DNA of 64,000 nucleotides, from the NCBI RefSeq assembly GCF_024362485.1, contig NZ_CP101456.1, positions 310,001 through 374,000 of the forward strand, written 5' to 3'. The position numbers were made by a program, and so were the translations under genes. The notes under the pieces are model-generated. The model was not told the DNA's origin and made no database searches. It saw only the letters and a program-made list of their open reading frames with translations. The DNA comes from Natronobeatus ordinarius. Its GTDB lineage: Archaea; Halobacteriota; Halobacteria; Halobacteriales; Natrialbaceae. Shown one piece after another: positions 15,533 through 24,727 of this stretch (its first letter is position 1; the number at the start of each line of letters is the position of its first letter).

Positions 15533-18142
15533 ATGACGACCAGACGGGCGCACGTCGAGATTACGGGCATGTCGTGTGCGACTTGCTCGGGAGCCGTCGA
15601 GGACGCCCTCGAGGGGCTCGAAGGCGTGGAGTCGGCGAGTGCCAACTTCGCGACCGACGAGGGGACGGTCGAGTACGATCCCGAGGAGACCTCGCTGTCT
15701 GAGATTTACGACGCCATCGAGGCCGCGGGTTACGAGGCCGCCTCGGAATCCCGGACGATTACGGTTCTCGGAATGTCGTGTGCGACCTGCTCCGGTGCGG
15801 TAGCCGACGCGCTCGAGGACGTCCCGGGCGTGGTTCGCGCGGACGTGAACTTCGCGTCGGACGAGGCCCAGGTCACGTATAATCCGGTCGACGTCTCGCG
15901 CCGGGACCTGTACGACGCGATCGAAGAATCGGGGTACGAACCCGTCCGCGAGGACGACGGGAACGGAGACGAGGGCGGCCGCGAGCGAGCGATCGAGGGC
16001 GAACTCCGCCGCCACCGTCGGCTCGTGATCGGCGGCGGGCTGCTCACGCTACCGTTCGTGCCGATGATGATCGACATGGTGCTCGAGGCCCTCGGGATGG
16101 CGTCGCCGATCCCGATGGCGATCGCCCACCCGCCGGGCTGGCTCGAGTTCGTCCTCGCGACGCTCCTGATGGCCACGCTCGGAAAGGAGTTCATCGTCGG
16201 TGCGTGGCGGGCGTTCTCCCACGACCGGCGGGCGAACATGGACACGCTGGTCGCGATGGGGACCTCGGCGGGCTACGTCTACAGTACGGCGGTCCTCGGC
16301 GGCCTGATCGTCAGCGAGGGCTTTTACTTCGAGGCCGTCGCGTTCATCCTCTGGTTTATCACCCTCGGCAACTGGCTCGAGGTCCGCTCGAAGGCCCGCG
16401 CCGGTAACGCCCTTCGCGAACTCCTGCAGATGGAGGCCGACGAGGCGACCGTCGTGGTCGACGGGGAAGAGCAACAGGTGGCGCTCGAGGACGTCCAGGT
16501 CGGCGACGTGCTCAAGGTGCGTCCGGGCGAGAAGATCCCGACCGACGGGGTCGTGCTCGAGGGCCAGAGCGCCGTCGACGAGTCGATGCTGACGGGTGAA
16601 TCGGTCCCCGTCGAGAAGGGCGCTGGCGACGAGGTCGTCGGCACCACGGTGAACCAGAACGGCGTGCTCCTCGTGGAAGCAACGAAAGTCGGCTCCGAGA
16701 CCGCGATCCAGCAGCTCGTCGAGCGGGTCAAGGAAGCCCAGTCGCGCCAGCCCGAGATCCAGCGGCTCGTCGACCGAGTGAGCGCCTACTTCGTCCCCGC
16801 GGTGATCGTCAACGCGGTGGTCTGGGCGACCCTCTGGTTCGCGTTTCCCGAACAGCTCTACGCGGTCGCGAGCGCGCTCCCGCTGTGGGAACCCGTTGGC
16901 GGCGGCCCGGTCGTCGGCGGCGTCCCCGTCCTCGAGTTCTCCGTCGTCGTCCTCGCGTCGGCGCTGCTCATCGCCTGCCCCTGCGCGCTCGGGCTGGCGA
17001 CGCCCGCCGCGACGATGGTCGGCTCGACGCTTTCCGCCACGAACGGCGTGCTCTTCAAGGGCGGCGACGTGCTCGAACAGGTCCGCGGGATCGACACCGT
17101 CGTCTTCGACAAAACGGGAACCCTGACCCACGGCGAGATGGTCCTGACCGACGTCGTGACGCTCGAGGGCGGCGCAGCGACCGACGGCGGCACGGCGACC
17201 GACGGCGGCGTCCTCGTCGAGCGCGAGGAGGACCTCGAGTCGTACGTCTTAGGCGCAGCCGCGACCGCCGAATCGGGCTCGGAACACCCGATCGCCCAAG
17301 CGATCGTCGAGGGGGCCGAAGAACGCGGCGTCGACCTCGGCGACGTTCGCGAGTTCGAGAACGTCCCCGGCCACGGCGTGCGTGCCGAGACCGACCGCGG
17401 GACGGTGCTCATCGGCCGGCGGAAGCTGCTCGATGACGCGGGGATCGACCCCGAACCGGCCGAGGAGGCGCTGGCGCGACTCGAGGCCGAGGGGAAGACC
17501 GCGATCACGGTCGCGATCGACGGTGAGCTCCTCGGGGTGCTCGCGGTGGCCGACGAGGTCCGCGAGAGCGCCAGGGAGACCGTGGCGGCGCTTCGCGACC
17601 GCGGGGTCGAGGTCGTGATGCTCACCGGCGACAACGAGCGGACGGCGCGGGCCGTCGCCGAGGAGGTCGGCATCGACGCCGAGAACGTCCGTGCGGAGGT
17701 GCTCCCCGAGGACAAGGCCGACCACGTCGACGCGCTCCAGGCAGACGGGAGCCGCGTGATGATGGTCGGCGACGGCGTCAACGACGCCCCCGCGCTCACG
17801 GCCGCCCAGGTCGGCGTCGCCATCGGCTCGGGCACCGACGTCGCCATCGAATCCGCCGACGTGACCCTGATGCGCGACGACCCCGCCGACGTCCTCAAGG
17901 CCGTCCGGATCTCCGAGGCGACGATCTCGAAAGTGCGCCAGAACCTGTTCTGGGCGTTCGTCTACAACACGACGCTGATCCCCATCGCCTCGCTCGGCCT
18001 CCTGAACCCCGCGCTGGCAGGGCTGGCGATGGCCACCTCGAGCGTGAGCGTGATGACGAACAGCTTAGCGTTCGCGGCGTACGACCCCCACGAGGACTAC
18101 ACGCCCTGGCTGCTGAAGCCACTGGCGTGGCTCCGCGGCTGA
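15533..18142 (+). CDS. copA: Copper-exporting P1B-type ATPase
   Basis: An 869-residue membrane pump. Two N-terminal heavy-metal domains carry GMSCATC (12-18 and 80-86). The actuator motif TGES, the transmembrane CPC (about 481-483), the phosphorylation motif DKTGTLT (about 525), the SEHP motif, MLTGDN and [10 protein letters not shown] are all present, as is the MTNSLAF end typical of CopA. It exports Cu(I) from the cytoplasm at ATP cost. Insert 540-560 (repeat of ATDGG) is a low-complexity loop. Not in an operon; no chaperone gene is adjacent. Confidence 0.92.
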   Translation: MTTRRAHVEITGMSCATCSGAVEDALEGLEGVESASANFATDEGTVEYDPEETSLSEIYDAIEAAGYEAASESRTITVLGMSCATCSGAVADALEDVPGVVRADVNFASDEAQVTYNPVDVSRRDLYDAIEESGYEPVREDDGNGDEGGRERAIEGELRRHRRLVIGGGLLTLPFVPMMIDMVLEALGMASPIPMAIAHPPGWLEFVLATLLMATLGKEFIVGAWRAFSHDRRANMDTLVAMGTSAGYVYSTAVLGGLIVSEGFYFEAVAFILWFITLGNWLEVRSKARAGNALRELLQMEADEATVVVDGEEQQVALEDVQVGDVLKVRPGEKIPTDGVVLEGQSAVDESMLTGESVPVEKGAGDEVVGTTVNQNGVLLVEATKVGSETAIQQLVERVKEAQSRQPEIQRLVDRVSAYFVPAVIVNAVVWATLWFAFPEQLYAVASALPLWEPVGGGPVVGGVPVLEFSVVVLASALLIACPCALGLATPAATMVGSTLSATNGVLFKGGDVLEQVRGIDTVVFDKTGTLTHGEMVLTDVVTLEGGAATDGGTATDGGVLVEREEDLESYVLGAAATAESGSEHPIAQAIVEGAEERGVDLGDVREFENVPGHGVRAETDRGTVLIGRRKLLDDAGIDPEPAEEALARLEAEGKTAITVAIDGELLGVLAVADEVRESARETVAALRDRGVEVVMLTGDNERTARAVAEEVGIDAENVRAEVLPEDKADHVDALQADGSRVMMVGDGVNDAPALTAAQVGVAIGSGTDVAIESADVTLMRDDPADVLKAVRISEATISKVRQNLFWAFVYNTTLIPIASLGLLNPALAGLAMATSSVSVMTNSLAFAAYDPHEDYTPWLLKPLAWLRG

Positions 18143-18196
18143 AACGTCACGGTTGATCGACAGGTATTTTCCGCGCGATCACCTCCTTTCGGGCCG

Positions 18197-18418
18197 ATGG
18201 ACGACGAACTCGAGGCGCGCCTCGACCGGATCGAACGCCGACTCGAGCGAATCTACGCGCTGCTCATGTTCATCGCCCTCTGCCTGGCCGTATTGGGCGT
18301 CGTGCTGATCGCGCTGGCGCCGATCTCCACGCTGGACATCCTCGTGCTCCTCGCCATCGGGGCGATCGTGATCGTCGCGTTCACACGCCGTGAATCCGTG
18401 CTGGCGAGCGCCCGGTGA
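18197..18418 (+). CDS. Small membrane protein with N-terminal coiled coil
   Basis: A 73-residue protein. Residues 1-20 (DDELEARLDRIERRLERIY) form a heptad-like helix; two hydrophobic segments follow (about 22-43 and 48-64). Such haloarchaeal proteins are uncharacterised. It is convergent with the SpoIIM-like gene, 3 bp between stops. Confidence 0.5.
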   Translation: MDDELEARLDRIERRLERIYALLMFIALCLAVLGVVLIALAPISTLDILVLLAIGAIVIVAFTRRESVLASAR

Positions 18419-18421
18419 CGA

Positions 18422-19240
18422 TCAGCCGACGACGAACGGGACGACGACCGCCGCGGCGGGCGCTTCCTCGAGTCGCGCGGCGAACAGGGCGTCGAGCAAC
18501 GCGGGCGTGAGGTAGGCCTCGACGAACGCCGCGACGACGAGCAAGAGCCAGGCGAAGACGACAAGGACGGCCGTCCGCGAGAGGTACGCTTTCGTCACGA
18601 ACGCCTCGCGCGAGCCGAGGATGCGCTGTCCGAAGCGATGGACCAGCCGGAAACCGACGCCGGCGGCGACGAACAGCGCGGGGAGTTCGAAGATGCCGTG
18701 GGGGAGCAAGCCGACGAGGATGAAGTCGACGCCGACGACCGCCGCCATCGAGAGGGCGATGTTACCGATGAGTAGGCCGTTCACCAGCATGATGATCGCC
18801 GTGAACAGGCCGAGCGTGATCGCGCCGGCGATCGAGAACAGGAACGGCGGCGTGTTCTGGACGACGAAAAAGGTCGCCGTCAGCTCGAGTTCGAACTCCT
18901 CCCCGGGGTCCTCGGGGGCGAACTCCTCGCCGAGGGCCTCGAGGAACAGTTCGGTGAGGTCGATCCCCGCGGCGAGAAGCGCGGCGCCCAGGAGCCCGCC
19001 GAACGCGAACAGGCCGACCGAGAAGTAGACGTAGGGGCGGTGTTCGGCCCAGGCCCCAGCGAGGCGGTCGGGGACGGCGACGACGAGCGCCGCGGCGACG
19101 ATCCCAACGCCGACGGCACCGACGGCGACGTCGACCAGACCCGGGCCGAGCAGCGCGACGAGACTCGTTGCGGACGCCACGACGACGGTGAGAAGCGCCA
19201 CGACGAGCCAGTTTCGCGGGGGGATCGGACGATCGTCCAT
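18422..19240 (-). CDS. SpoIIM-family membrane protein
   Basis: A 272-residue protein with about six to seven transmembrane helices. The sequence GLLPHGIFELPALF near the middle is the signature of the stage II sporulation protein M / DUF95 family, found in many non-sporulating archaea and bacteria with unknown function. The ATG at 19240 is used because the 31 upstream codons are not conserved-looking. Confidence 0.75.
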   Translation of the reverse strand: MDDRPIPPRNWLVVALLTVVVASATSLVALLGPGLVDVAVGAVGVGIVAAALVVAVPDRLAGAWAEHRPYVYFSVGLFAFGGLLGAALLAAGIDLTELFLEALGEEFAPEDPGEEFELELTATFFVVQNTPPFLFSIAGAITLGLFTAIIMLVNGLLIGNIALSMAAVVGVDFILVGLLPHGIFELPALFVAAGVGFRLVHRFGQRILGSREAFVTKAYLSRTAVLVVFAWLLLVVAAFVEAYLTPALLDALFAARLEEAPAAAVVVPFVVG

Positions 19241-19474
19241 GCTCGAGGTACGGTCAAACGGCGGATAAATCCGCCGACTGCGGAAGCGAGCGGGCGGTTC
19301 GAGCGCGCTCGACCCTCGACGTTCGGTCGACAACGTTCTGTATTCAGAAACGCACAGAAATAAATCAGGTAGTCGGTAATTTCATGTGCATACTGCGCTG
19401 GAGATCTATCAAGCTCACTTGGCCCGGTTTGTACGAGCCAAACGGTTATGTGCGGCTACCACGTCAGTAGGACT

Positions 19475-19795
19475 ATGAGCCAAGGACGTGATGATGCGGG
19501 CCGATTTGAGGAGTCTGTTACCGAACAAGAGATTCTCAAAGTATTCGACTACGAGGATGATCCAGTCCTCACAGCGCCAGAAGTTGCTGACGGCCTTCGG
19601 CGGTTTGGGAAACAAATCACCCCTGAAGGGGTCCGAAACCGGCTTGGGGAGATGGACGAGAAAGGACTCGTCAGTCGGAAAAAGCTCGGTGCAAGAGCTG
19701 TGGGGTGGTGGGCAGAGGTTGCCCCTGAGCTGGATTCTAGCACTGCCAAAACGATCGACTCAAGAAAGGAGTCTGACGAGTGGGAGGAATTGTAG
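19475..19795 (+). CDS. Winged-helix antitoxin-like protein paired with RelE-type toxin
   Basis: A 106-residue protein: GRFEESVTEQEILKVFDY, then PVLTAPEVADGL, VRNRLGEMDEKGLVSRKKLGARAVGWWAEV. This wHTH pattern belongs to a haloarchaeal family usually encoded directly upstream of RelE-like toxins. The toxin ATG is 6 bp after its stop (19802), but the toxin is interrupted by a small transposable element. It would repress its own promoter and neutralise the toxin if the toxin were made. Confidence 0.6.
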   Translation: MSQGRDDAGRFEESVTEQEILKVFDYEDDPVLTAPEVADGLRRFGKQITPEGVRNRLGEMDEKGLVSRKKLGARAVGWWAEVAPELDSSTAKTIDSRKESDEWEEL

Positions 19796-19801
19796 CGATA
19801 T

Positions 19802-20283
19802 ATGGCGACCGTGCATTCGTCTTTAGCTAAGACTGCTGGTTATACTCCGTGGCAGAATTATGCTTAATGGTATTAGTCGAACGAATCTAGCGGCTGAACC
19901 GCTGATGCGGCTGAGAGTCAACAGTACAGATAATGCAGAGACTGCTTTTTCGCCCCGCAGCGGTCGTATACTGACGAAACCCACCTCCAAAACGGTGTTA
20001 TTCGGTATTACTCTGAGTATTAGCTAAAGACGGATGGGCGACCGTGTTGTTGCATCCAGATGTGGAGAAGGAGCTGCAATCTCTTCCAAACGATATCGAG
20101 GATCGAATTCGAGCGAAATTGACTGAGGCCGGCAAGAATCCAGACCGGCATCTCAAACCGCTCAAAGGACGAGATGAATATTCGCTTCGCATTGGGAAAC
20201 GACGAGCAATCGTCGATTGGGTCAAAGAACAGAACGAACTTCGAGTACTGGAACTCGATACTCGAGACACAGTATATCAGTAG
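19802..20283 (+). pseudogene. RelE-type toxin gene interrupted by a MITE
   Basis: Codons 1-4 (ATG GCG ACC GTG) at 19802-19813 are separated from the rest (from 20047, TTG TTG CAT CCA) by a 223-bp insertion. Removing the insertion and one copy of the 10-bp duplication restores an 83-codon ORF that follows the antitoxin by 6 bp. The body is RelE/ParE-like: HPDVEKELQSLPNDIEDRIRAKL, LKPLKGRDEYSLRIGKRRAIVDW and a final strand. The residual ORF from GTG 20044 lacks only the first three residues, so residual expression is possible, but the antitoxin's promoter no longer reads directly into it. Confidence 0.75.
19814..20036. mobile_element. 223-bp MITE with 17-bp terminal inverted repeats
   Basis: The ends are CATTCGTCTTTAGCTAA (19814-19830) and the complement of CATCCGTCTTTAGCTAA (20020-20036), one mismatch in 17. 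The exact direct repeat GGCGACCGTG (19804-19813 and 20037-20046) is the 10-bp target-site duplication. No transposase ORF is inside, so it must have been mobilised in trans; a 10-bp duplication is compatible with IS4/ISH8-type transposases, but this is inference. Confidence 0.85.
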
Positions 20284-20342
20284 TACAGTCAATTGGAGCC
20301 TTGATGCGGTCACTACACGTGCAAACTGAACGTTCGAGGGAG

Positions 20343-20798
20343 TTAGCTTTCTGTAACGGAAATTGTGAACTCTTCTGTCACCGATTCGGCGTCGATATCG
20401 TCGTCAGCATAGACTGTTACTTCGTAACTGTACTCACCCGATTCGGCGTCTTCGGTAGACGTAACTGGAAACTCGCCTTCAACAGACGATCGGCCTGACC
20501 AAAGCCAGATTTGGGGATAAGAATCGAGAATAGTATCCGGTGGTGGAGACCAATCATGGTCATTTGCGTCAATGGTAACGGCATCTGTATCGGGCAGTGT
20601 AAGGGTAACTCCAGCGACTTCAGTTGCTTCTATAGTCAGTGCTACTTCGTCGCCAGGTACGAGTTCAGGCTCATTGTGTGTTATAGCCGGTGACCAACCG
20701 CTGTTTCCACTTATCGGTCCACCTCCAGAATTCAGGCAGCCACCCGTCAGAATTACCACTGCACCCAAGCCTGTTGTAAGATACCATCGCCTATTCAT
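20343..20798 (-). CDS. Predicted secreted lipoprotein
   Basis: A 151-residue protein with a Tat-like N-terminus (MNRRWYLTTGLG), a hydrophobic segment and lipobox LTGGC (Cys21), then a Gly/Ser-rich spacer and beta-rich domain (ELVPGDEVALTIEATEVAGVTLTL) resembling an Ig-like fold. It is anchored outside the membrane. Function unknown. Confidence 0.65.
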   Translation of the reverse strand: MNRRWYLTTGLGAVVILTGGCLNSGGGPISGNSGWSPAITHNEPELVPGDEVALTIEATEVAGVTLTLPDTDAVTIDANDHDWSPPPDTILDSYPQIWLWSGRSSVEGEFPVTSTEDAESGEYSYEVTVYADDDIDAESVTEEFTISVTES

Positions 20799-20965
20799 GT
20801 CTACAGTTTTAGATACGTATCCCGATAAGCGTATGCTTAGCTCAAATGGCGCTTGTAGCCAAATCTCACGCTATGTCCTTCACCTGTATTGAACGCTGGC
20901 TTCACAGTTAGTTCCGAGTGAAAAACCGCAGTACCAACACCGCAGTACCAACCACGGTAGCGATC

Positions 20966-22021
20966 CTACCGCTGCTCGAGGTACGCCTGCGTCCGACCGA
21001 GAACGACGTAGTCCGTCTGCTGGAGGTCAGCGACCGACGCCGAGCCGGTGACGAACATCGCCGTGGTGAGCTCGAGGCGGAGGTCCTCGATCAGTTCGAC
21101 GACGGCGTCGACGCCCTGCCCGGCGGGACTCAGGAAGGGTTTGGCGAGTCCACCCGCCTGCGCGCCGAGGGCGATGGCCTTCGCGACGTCGAGCCCCGAG
21201 CGGACGCCGCCGCTGGCGATGACGGTGTCGTGAACCGCCGCGGCCTCGAGCGTGCTGACGGCCGTTGGGACGCCCCAGGCGCGAAACAGCTGGCCGACTT
21301 TCTCCTGCCGGGTGGCCCCAACGGCCGCGGCGCGGTAGGACTCGATGCCCGACCACGTCGTGCCGCCCTTGCCGGCGGTGTCGATCGCGTCGACGCCCGC
21401 CTCGGCGAGCCGTTCGGCCGTCTCCCGCGAGATGCCGTTGCCCGTCTCCTTGACGATCACCGGGACGCTCAACTCCGAGGCGACGCGCTCGATCTCGCGT
21501 AGGCAGCCGCGAGCGTCGACGTCGCCCTCGGGCTGGACGGCCTCCTGGAGGAAGTTCAGGTGGATCGCCATCGCGTCGGCCTCGATCATCTCGACGGCTC
21601 GCTCGACGTCGCCGACGTCGTACTCGAGCAACTGCGCCGCGCCGACGTTGCCGTAGAGGAAGGCGTCGGGGCCGGCGTCGCGGACGACGGTGTAGGACTC
21701 GAGGAGGTCGGGATCGTCGAGCTCGAGGCCGGCGCGCTGGCTGCCGACGCCCATCGCGATGCCCGTCTGCTCGGCTGCGGCGGCGAGGTTCCGGTTGATC
21801 TTCGTCGTGTTCGGATGCCCGCCGGTCATGCTCTCGATGACGATCGGCGCGGCCAGCTCGTGACCGAAGAGGTCGATCGAGGTGTCGATCTCGTCCCGAT
21901 GGATCTCGGGCAGCGCCTCGTGGACCAGTTCGACGTCCTCGAATCCGGTCCCGGTGGTCTCGACGTCTTCTTCCTGAATGATGCGTATGTGGTCGTCTTT
22001 CCGGTCGGATGTTTCGGGCAT
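20966..22021 (-). CDS. fni: Type II isopentenyl-diphosphate delta-isomerase
   Basis: A 351-residue FMN enzyme interconverting isopentenyl and dimethylallyl diphosphate for archaeal lipid synthesis. Motifs: [88 protein letters not shown]. The start [14 protein letters not shown] has the family RKDDHI motif close to the N-terminus, so ATG 22021 is chosen over the upstream extension. Confidence 0.93.
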   Translation of the reverse strand: MPETSDRKDDHIRIIQEEDVETTGTGFEDVELVHEALPEIHRDEIDTSIDLFGHELAAPIVIESMTGGHPNTTKINRNLAAAAEQTGIAMGVGSQRAGLELDDPDLLESYTVVRDAGPDAFLYGNVGAAQLLEYDVGDVERAVEMIEADAMAIHLNFLQEAVQPEGDVDARGCLREIERVASELSVPVIVKETGNGISRETAERLAEAGVDAIDTAGKGGTTWSGIESYRAAAVGATRQEKVGQLFRAWGVPTAVSTLEAAAVHDTVIASGGVRSGLDVAKAIALGAQAGGLAKPFLSPAGQGVDAVVELIEDLRLELTTAMFVTGSASVADLQQTDYVVLGRTQAYLEQR

Positions 22022-22134
22022 CTCGTACCTCTCTACTTCGCCCTCCGAATGCAGGAGGTGAAAAGCTGTCCATTCCGGTCGGCTCGACCGGAATTGGGCC
22101 ACACGCTTTTGCGAACGGCCGGCGAACGGCGGCC

Positions 22135-22551
22135 ATGCTCCGTCCCCTGTTCGTCGTCGTCGGCCTCCTCGAGGCTGCGTTTCCGGATCGACTCGTCGCG
22201 CGCGCGGAGCGCTGGGCGTTCGAGAACCCCGACGACGCCCGACTGCGGCCGTGGACCATCCCGATGGCCCGCCTCGAGGGGCTCGCGTTCGCCTGGATCG
22301 GCCTGCGCGACGGGGTTCAACCCGAGTCCGTCGCCCGGCTGCTCGGTCCCCTCGGCGTTCTGATGTGCCTGTTTCCCCGGCAGATCCTCGCGTTCGCGCT
22401 CGCGAGCGCCTACGAGAATCCCGAGGAGATTGAGCCGAAGCCGTGGGTCGGTCCCGTTACTCGAGGGATCGGCGCGTGCTACGTCGTGCTGGCGCTGTTC
22501 TCGCGTCGGGCCGGAGAGCCTCGAGCGGACGAGTCGTCACGGGCCGGTTGA
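22135..22551 (+). CDS. Haloarchaeal membrane-associated protein with internal duplication
   Basis: A 138-residue protein. Two halves repeat the pattern FP-(D/R)-x...A-(F/Y)-ENP-(D/E)2...PW...P-x-x-R followed by a hydrophobic helix (about 17-63 and 81-120). No family is named from the sequence. It is divergent from fni; ATG 22135 is used because upstream codons run through fni's promoter. Confidence 0.55.
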   Translation: MLRPLFVVVGLLEAAFPDRLVARAERWAFENPDDARLRPWTIPMARLEGLAFAWIGLRDGVQPESVARLLGPLGVLMCLFPRQILAFALASAYENPEEIEPKPWVGPVTRGIGACYVVLALFSRRAGEPRADESSRAG

Positions 22552-22582
22552 ACGCGAGCCGGTTGAACGCGCGTCCAGGTCG

Positions 22583-22870
22583 TTACTGGCGAACGCCGTG
22601 CCAGTGGTCGATAAGCAACACACCCGTGCGAACGAGTGCGTAGAGGCCAGCGGTGACGACGGCCATCGGGACGACGGCCCCCGAGAGCGTCCCGGGAACG
22701 CCGGTGAAAAACACGGGATCGAAGCCGAACAGTCGGATCGGGGCCGTCAGGAGCGCCACCAGGATCCCGATCGCGAACACGGCGACGACCCAGAAGAGGA
22801 GGATACCGAGGACGATCGACGCCTCCGTGAGCGCCCATCGGAGACGGCCGCGGGGTGTGGGAGGGAGCAT
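22583..22870 (-). CDS. Small membrane protein
   Basis: A 95-residue protein with two strong hydrophobic helices (about 16-43 and 64-86) and a Pro/Gly loop (FDPVFFTGVPGTLSG). Unknown function; convergent with the duplicated protein upstream. Confidence 0.5.
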   Translation of the reverse strand: MLPPTPRGRLRWALTEASIVLGILLFWVVAVFAIGILVALLTAPIRLFGFDPVFFTGVPGTLSGAVVPMAVVTAGLYALVRTGVLLIDHWHGVRQ

Positions 22871-22970
22871 GAGCGAAACATTCAGACGAATCGAAATAAA
22901 TCGGTCGAACTATCACTCGAGCAAAGACGTCGCGCCGATTCGATCGACGGCCGACGGGCGAGCCGAACCG

Positions 22971-23954
22971 CTAGGCGATCGTCCCGACGAACGCGTTGAA
23001 CGTCAGCCCGACGGTGATCCCGGTGGCGACGACGGTCGCGACGTACACCGCGAGCAGCCGCCACTCGAACAGCTTGTTGAGCAGGATCAGGTTCGGGATG
23101 CTGACGCCCGCACCGCCGATGACGAACGCGAGCACCGTTCCGATCGGGATGCCCTGGTCGGCCAGTGCCGCCGCGATCGGAAGCATCCCGCTGATGCTCA
23201 CGTACAGCGGCGCGCCGGCCAGTGCCGCGAGCGGGACGGCGAAGGGATTCTCGGGGCCGGCCACCCGGTGAAGCAGCGTCTGGGGCACCGCACCGTGGAT
23301 CAGCGCACCGATCGCGACCCCCAGGAGGAGATACGGGAGCGTCTCCCAGAAGAAGGACAGCGCCCCGCGACCGGCCGTTCCGATCCGATCGCGGTGGCTC
23401 CGATCGGCCGGCCCCACGGGACGCGAACAGCTTCCACCCTCGCCGCCACAGGTCGGAGACCCGCCGTCGGTGGTGATCGTCCGGTTCCCCGCCGTCACCT
23501 GGACGTCCTTGACGTAGCGCTCGAGGGCGAGCGAGTCGATGACGAGGCCGCCGACGACCGCGGCCAGCAGGGCCGCGAGAACGTAGGCGACGGTCACCTC
23601 GAGGCTGAACAGCCCGAGCAGCAGGAAGACGGCGATCCAGTTGACGATCGGCGAGGCGAGCAGGAACGAGAAGGCGAGCCCGAGCGGCGCACCCGCCCCG
23701 AGCAGCCCGGCGAGGACGGGCACGGTCGAGCACGAACAGAAAGGCGTCACGGCACCGAGTCCGGCGGCCGCAACGTTGCCCGAGCCGCGGTTGCGCTTGC
23801 GAAGAAACGCCTCGACGCGTTCGGGCGGCAAATACTCCTGCGCGAGGCCGACGAGAAACGAGGCTCCGATAAACAGCGGGACGAGTATCGTCAGTAGATG
23901 CAGGAAGTACTCCCAGGAGTCGACCAGCGCGTCGGCAGGCAGTTCCGGAATCAC
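22971..23954 (-). CDS. DUF318/ArsP-family permease
   Basis: A 327-residue membrane protein with eight or so helices in two halves. The family hallmark TPFCSCSTVPVLAGLLGAG (Cys73, Cys75) and the second-half ISGMLPIAAALADQGIPIGTVLAFVIGGAGVSIPN are intact. The central loop has extra Cys residues (PTCGGEGGSC). Relatives export trivalent organoarsenicals or other thiol-reactive metal species. Its ATG overlaps the ArsR gene stop (ATGA), so it is under metal-sensor control. Confidence 0.8.
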   Translation of the reverse strand: MIPELPADALVDSWEYFLHLLTILVPLFIGASFLVGLAQEYLPPERVEAFLRKRNRGSGNVAAAGLGAVTPFCSCSTVPVLAGLLGAGAPLGLAFSFLLASPIVNWIAVFLLLGLFSLEVTVAYVLAALLAAVVGGLVIDSLALERYVKDVQVTAGNRTITTDGGSPTCGGEGGSCSRPVGPADRSHRDRIGTAGRGALSFFWETLPYLLLGVAIGALIHGAVPQTLLHRVAGPENPFAVPLAALAGAPLYVSISGMLPIAAALADQGIPIGTVLAFVIGGAGVSIPNLILLNKLFEWRLLAVYVATVVATGITVGLTFNAFVGTIA

Positions 23955-24340
23955 GCCTCATCACCCGTCGTCTCGAGCGCCTCGGCTAAGTCGAGCAGCT
24001 GGAGCGTCGCCGTGTCGGCGATCCGGTAGTAGGTCCACTTGCCGGACTTGCGCGTGTGGACGAGCCCGACGTCACGCAGCCGACCGAGGTGGGAGGCGAC
24101 CGTCGACTGGGGAGCGTCGAGGATCGCCTCGAGTTCGCAGGCACAGAGCTCGCCGTCGCGCAGCGCCTCGAGGATGCGGATGCGGTGGTCGTTCGCGAGC
24201 GCCTTGAACGCCCGCAGCTGGCGGTCCACCGACGCCTCGTCGACACGGCGGTCACGAAGCTCCGGCAGGCCACACGTCGCCCCATCTGCGAGTCGATCGA
24301 GGAGTTCGTCCTCGAGGTCGACGCCGTTGGCGTCTGCCAT
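23951..24340 (-). CDS. ArsR-family metal-responsive repressor
   Basis: A 129-residue wHTH protein: LRAFKALANDHRIRILEALRDGELCACELEAILDAPQSTVASHLGRLRDVGLVHTRKSGKWTYYRI. The ELCACEL segment at the start of helix 3 is the position of the As/Cd-sensing cysteines in ArsR/SmtB proteins. A Cys in the N-terminal arm (ATCGLPEL) could be the third ligand. Second gene of a three-gene operon with the CCC microprotein and the permease. Confidence 0.85.
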   Translation of the reverse strand: MADANGVDLEDELLDRLADGATCGLPELRDRRVDEASVDRQLRAFKALANDHRIRILEALRDGELCACELEAILDAPQSTVASHLGRLRDVGLVHTRKSGKWTYYRIADTATLQLLDLAEALETTGDEA

Positions 24341-24342
24341 GG

Positions 24343-24456
24343 TCAGTCCCCAGATTCGGTTTCTTCGATCTGGACGTCACAGCAGCAGTCTCCGTCATCG
24401 TCGCTGCTGCCGGTAATCGCGTTCACGAGACGTCCAACGAGAGAGTTCGGCGACAT
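24343..24456 (-). CDS. 37-residue CCC-motif microprotein
   Basis: A 37-codon ORF from the ATG at 24456, immediately after the palindromic operator, with 2 bases between its stop and the arsR start. MSPNSLVGRLVNAI reads as an amphipathic helix; then an acidic stretch and DGDCCCDVQIEE. Three adjacent cysteines next to an ArsR/ArsP pair suggest a small metal- or metalloid-binding peptide; this is inferred from context. Confidence 0.55.
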   Translation of the reverse strand: MSPNSLVGRLVNAITGSSDDDGDCCCDVQIEETESGD

Positions 24457-24480
24457 ACGAATCGTTATTATCCGATTCGT
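24457..24480. promoter_or_regulatory. ArsR operator candidate
   Basis: ACGAATCG (24457-24464) and CGATTCGT (24473-24480) form a perfect 8-bp inverted repeat around the AT-rich spacer TTATTATC. It directly precedes the operon's first ATG, so repressor binding would block the promoter or start. Confidence 0.6.
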
Positions 24481-24727
24481 GTTAAGCGTTCCGATGGCGT
24501 GTCTGGACGGTCCTATCGGGAAAACCCCGGACTGCTGCACGCAGCGCGCACGCGTTCGAGGATTTAGACAATGCCGTTAGAACGGAACAGATCGATCGAT
24601 ATCGATTTGACTCGTTCCGAGACGAACGGGAGGATCGGCCGCGCGCCGCCAGGTTACCTCGAGGAAACCTACTAACCAACCGCCAGGTAACGGTTGTGTT
24701 GATGGACGGTCCTCGAGAAGAGAACGT

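Noticed and set aside
22882-23964. 360-codon ORF on the minus strand
   Set aside because: An out-of-frame shadow of the ArsP-family permease, Arg/Pro-rich with no transmembrane pattern.
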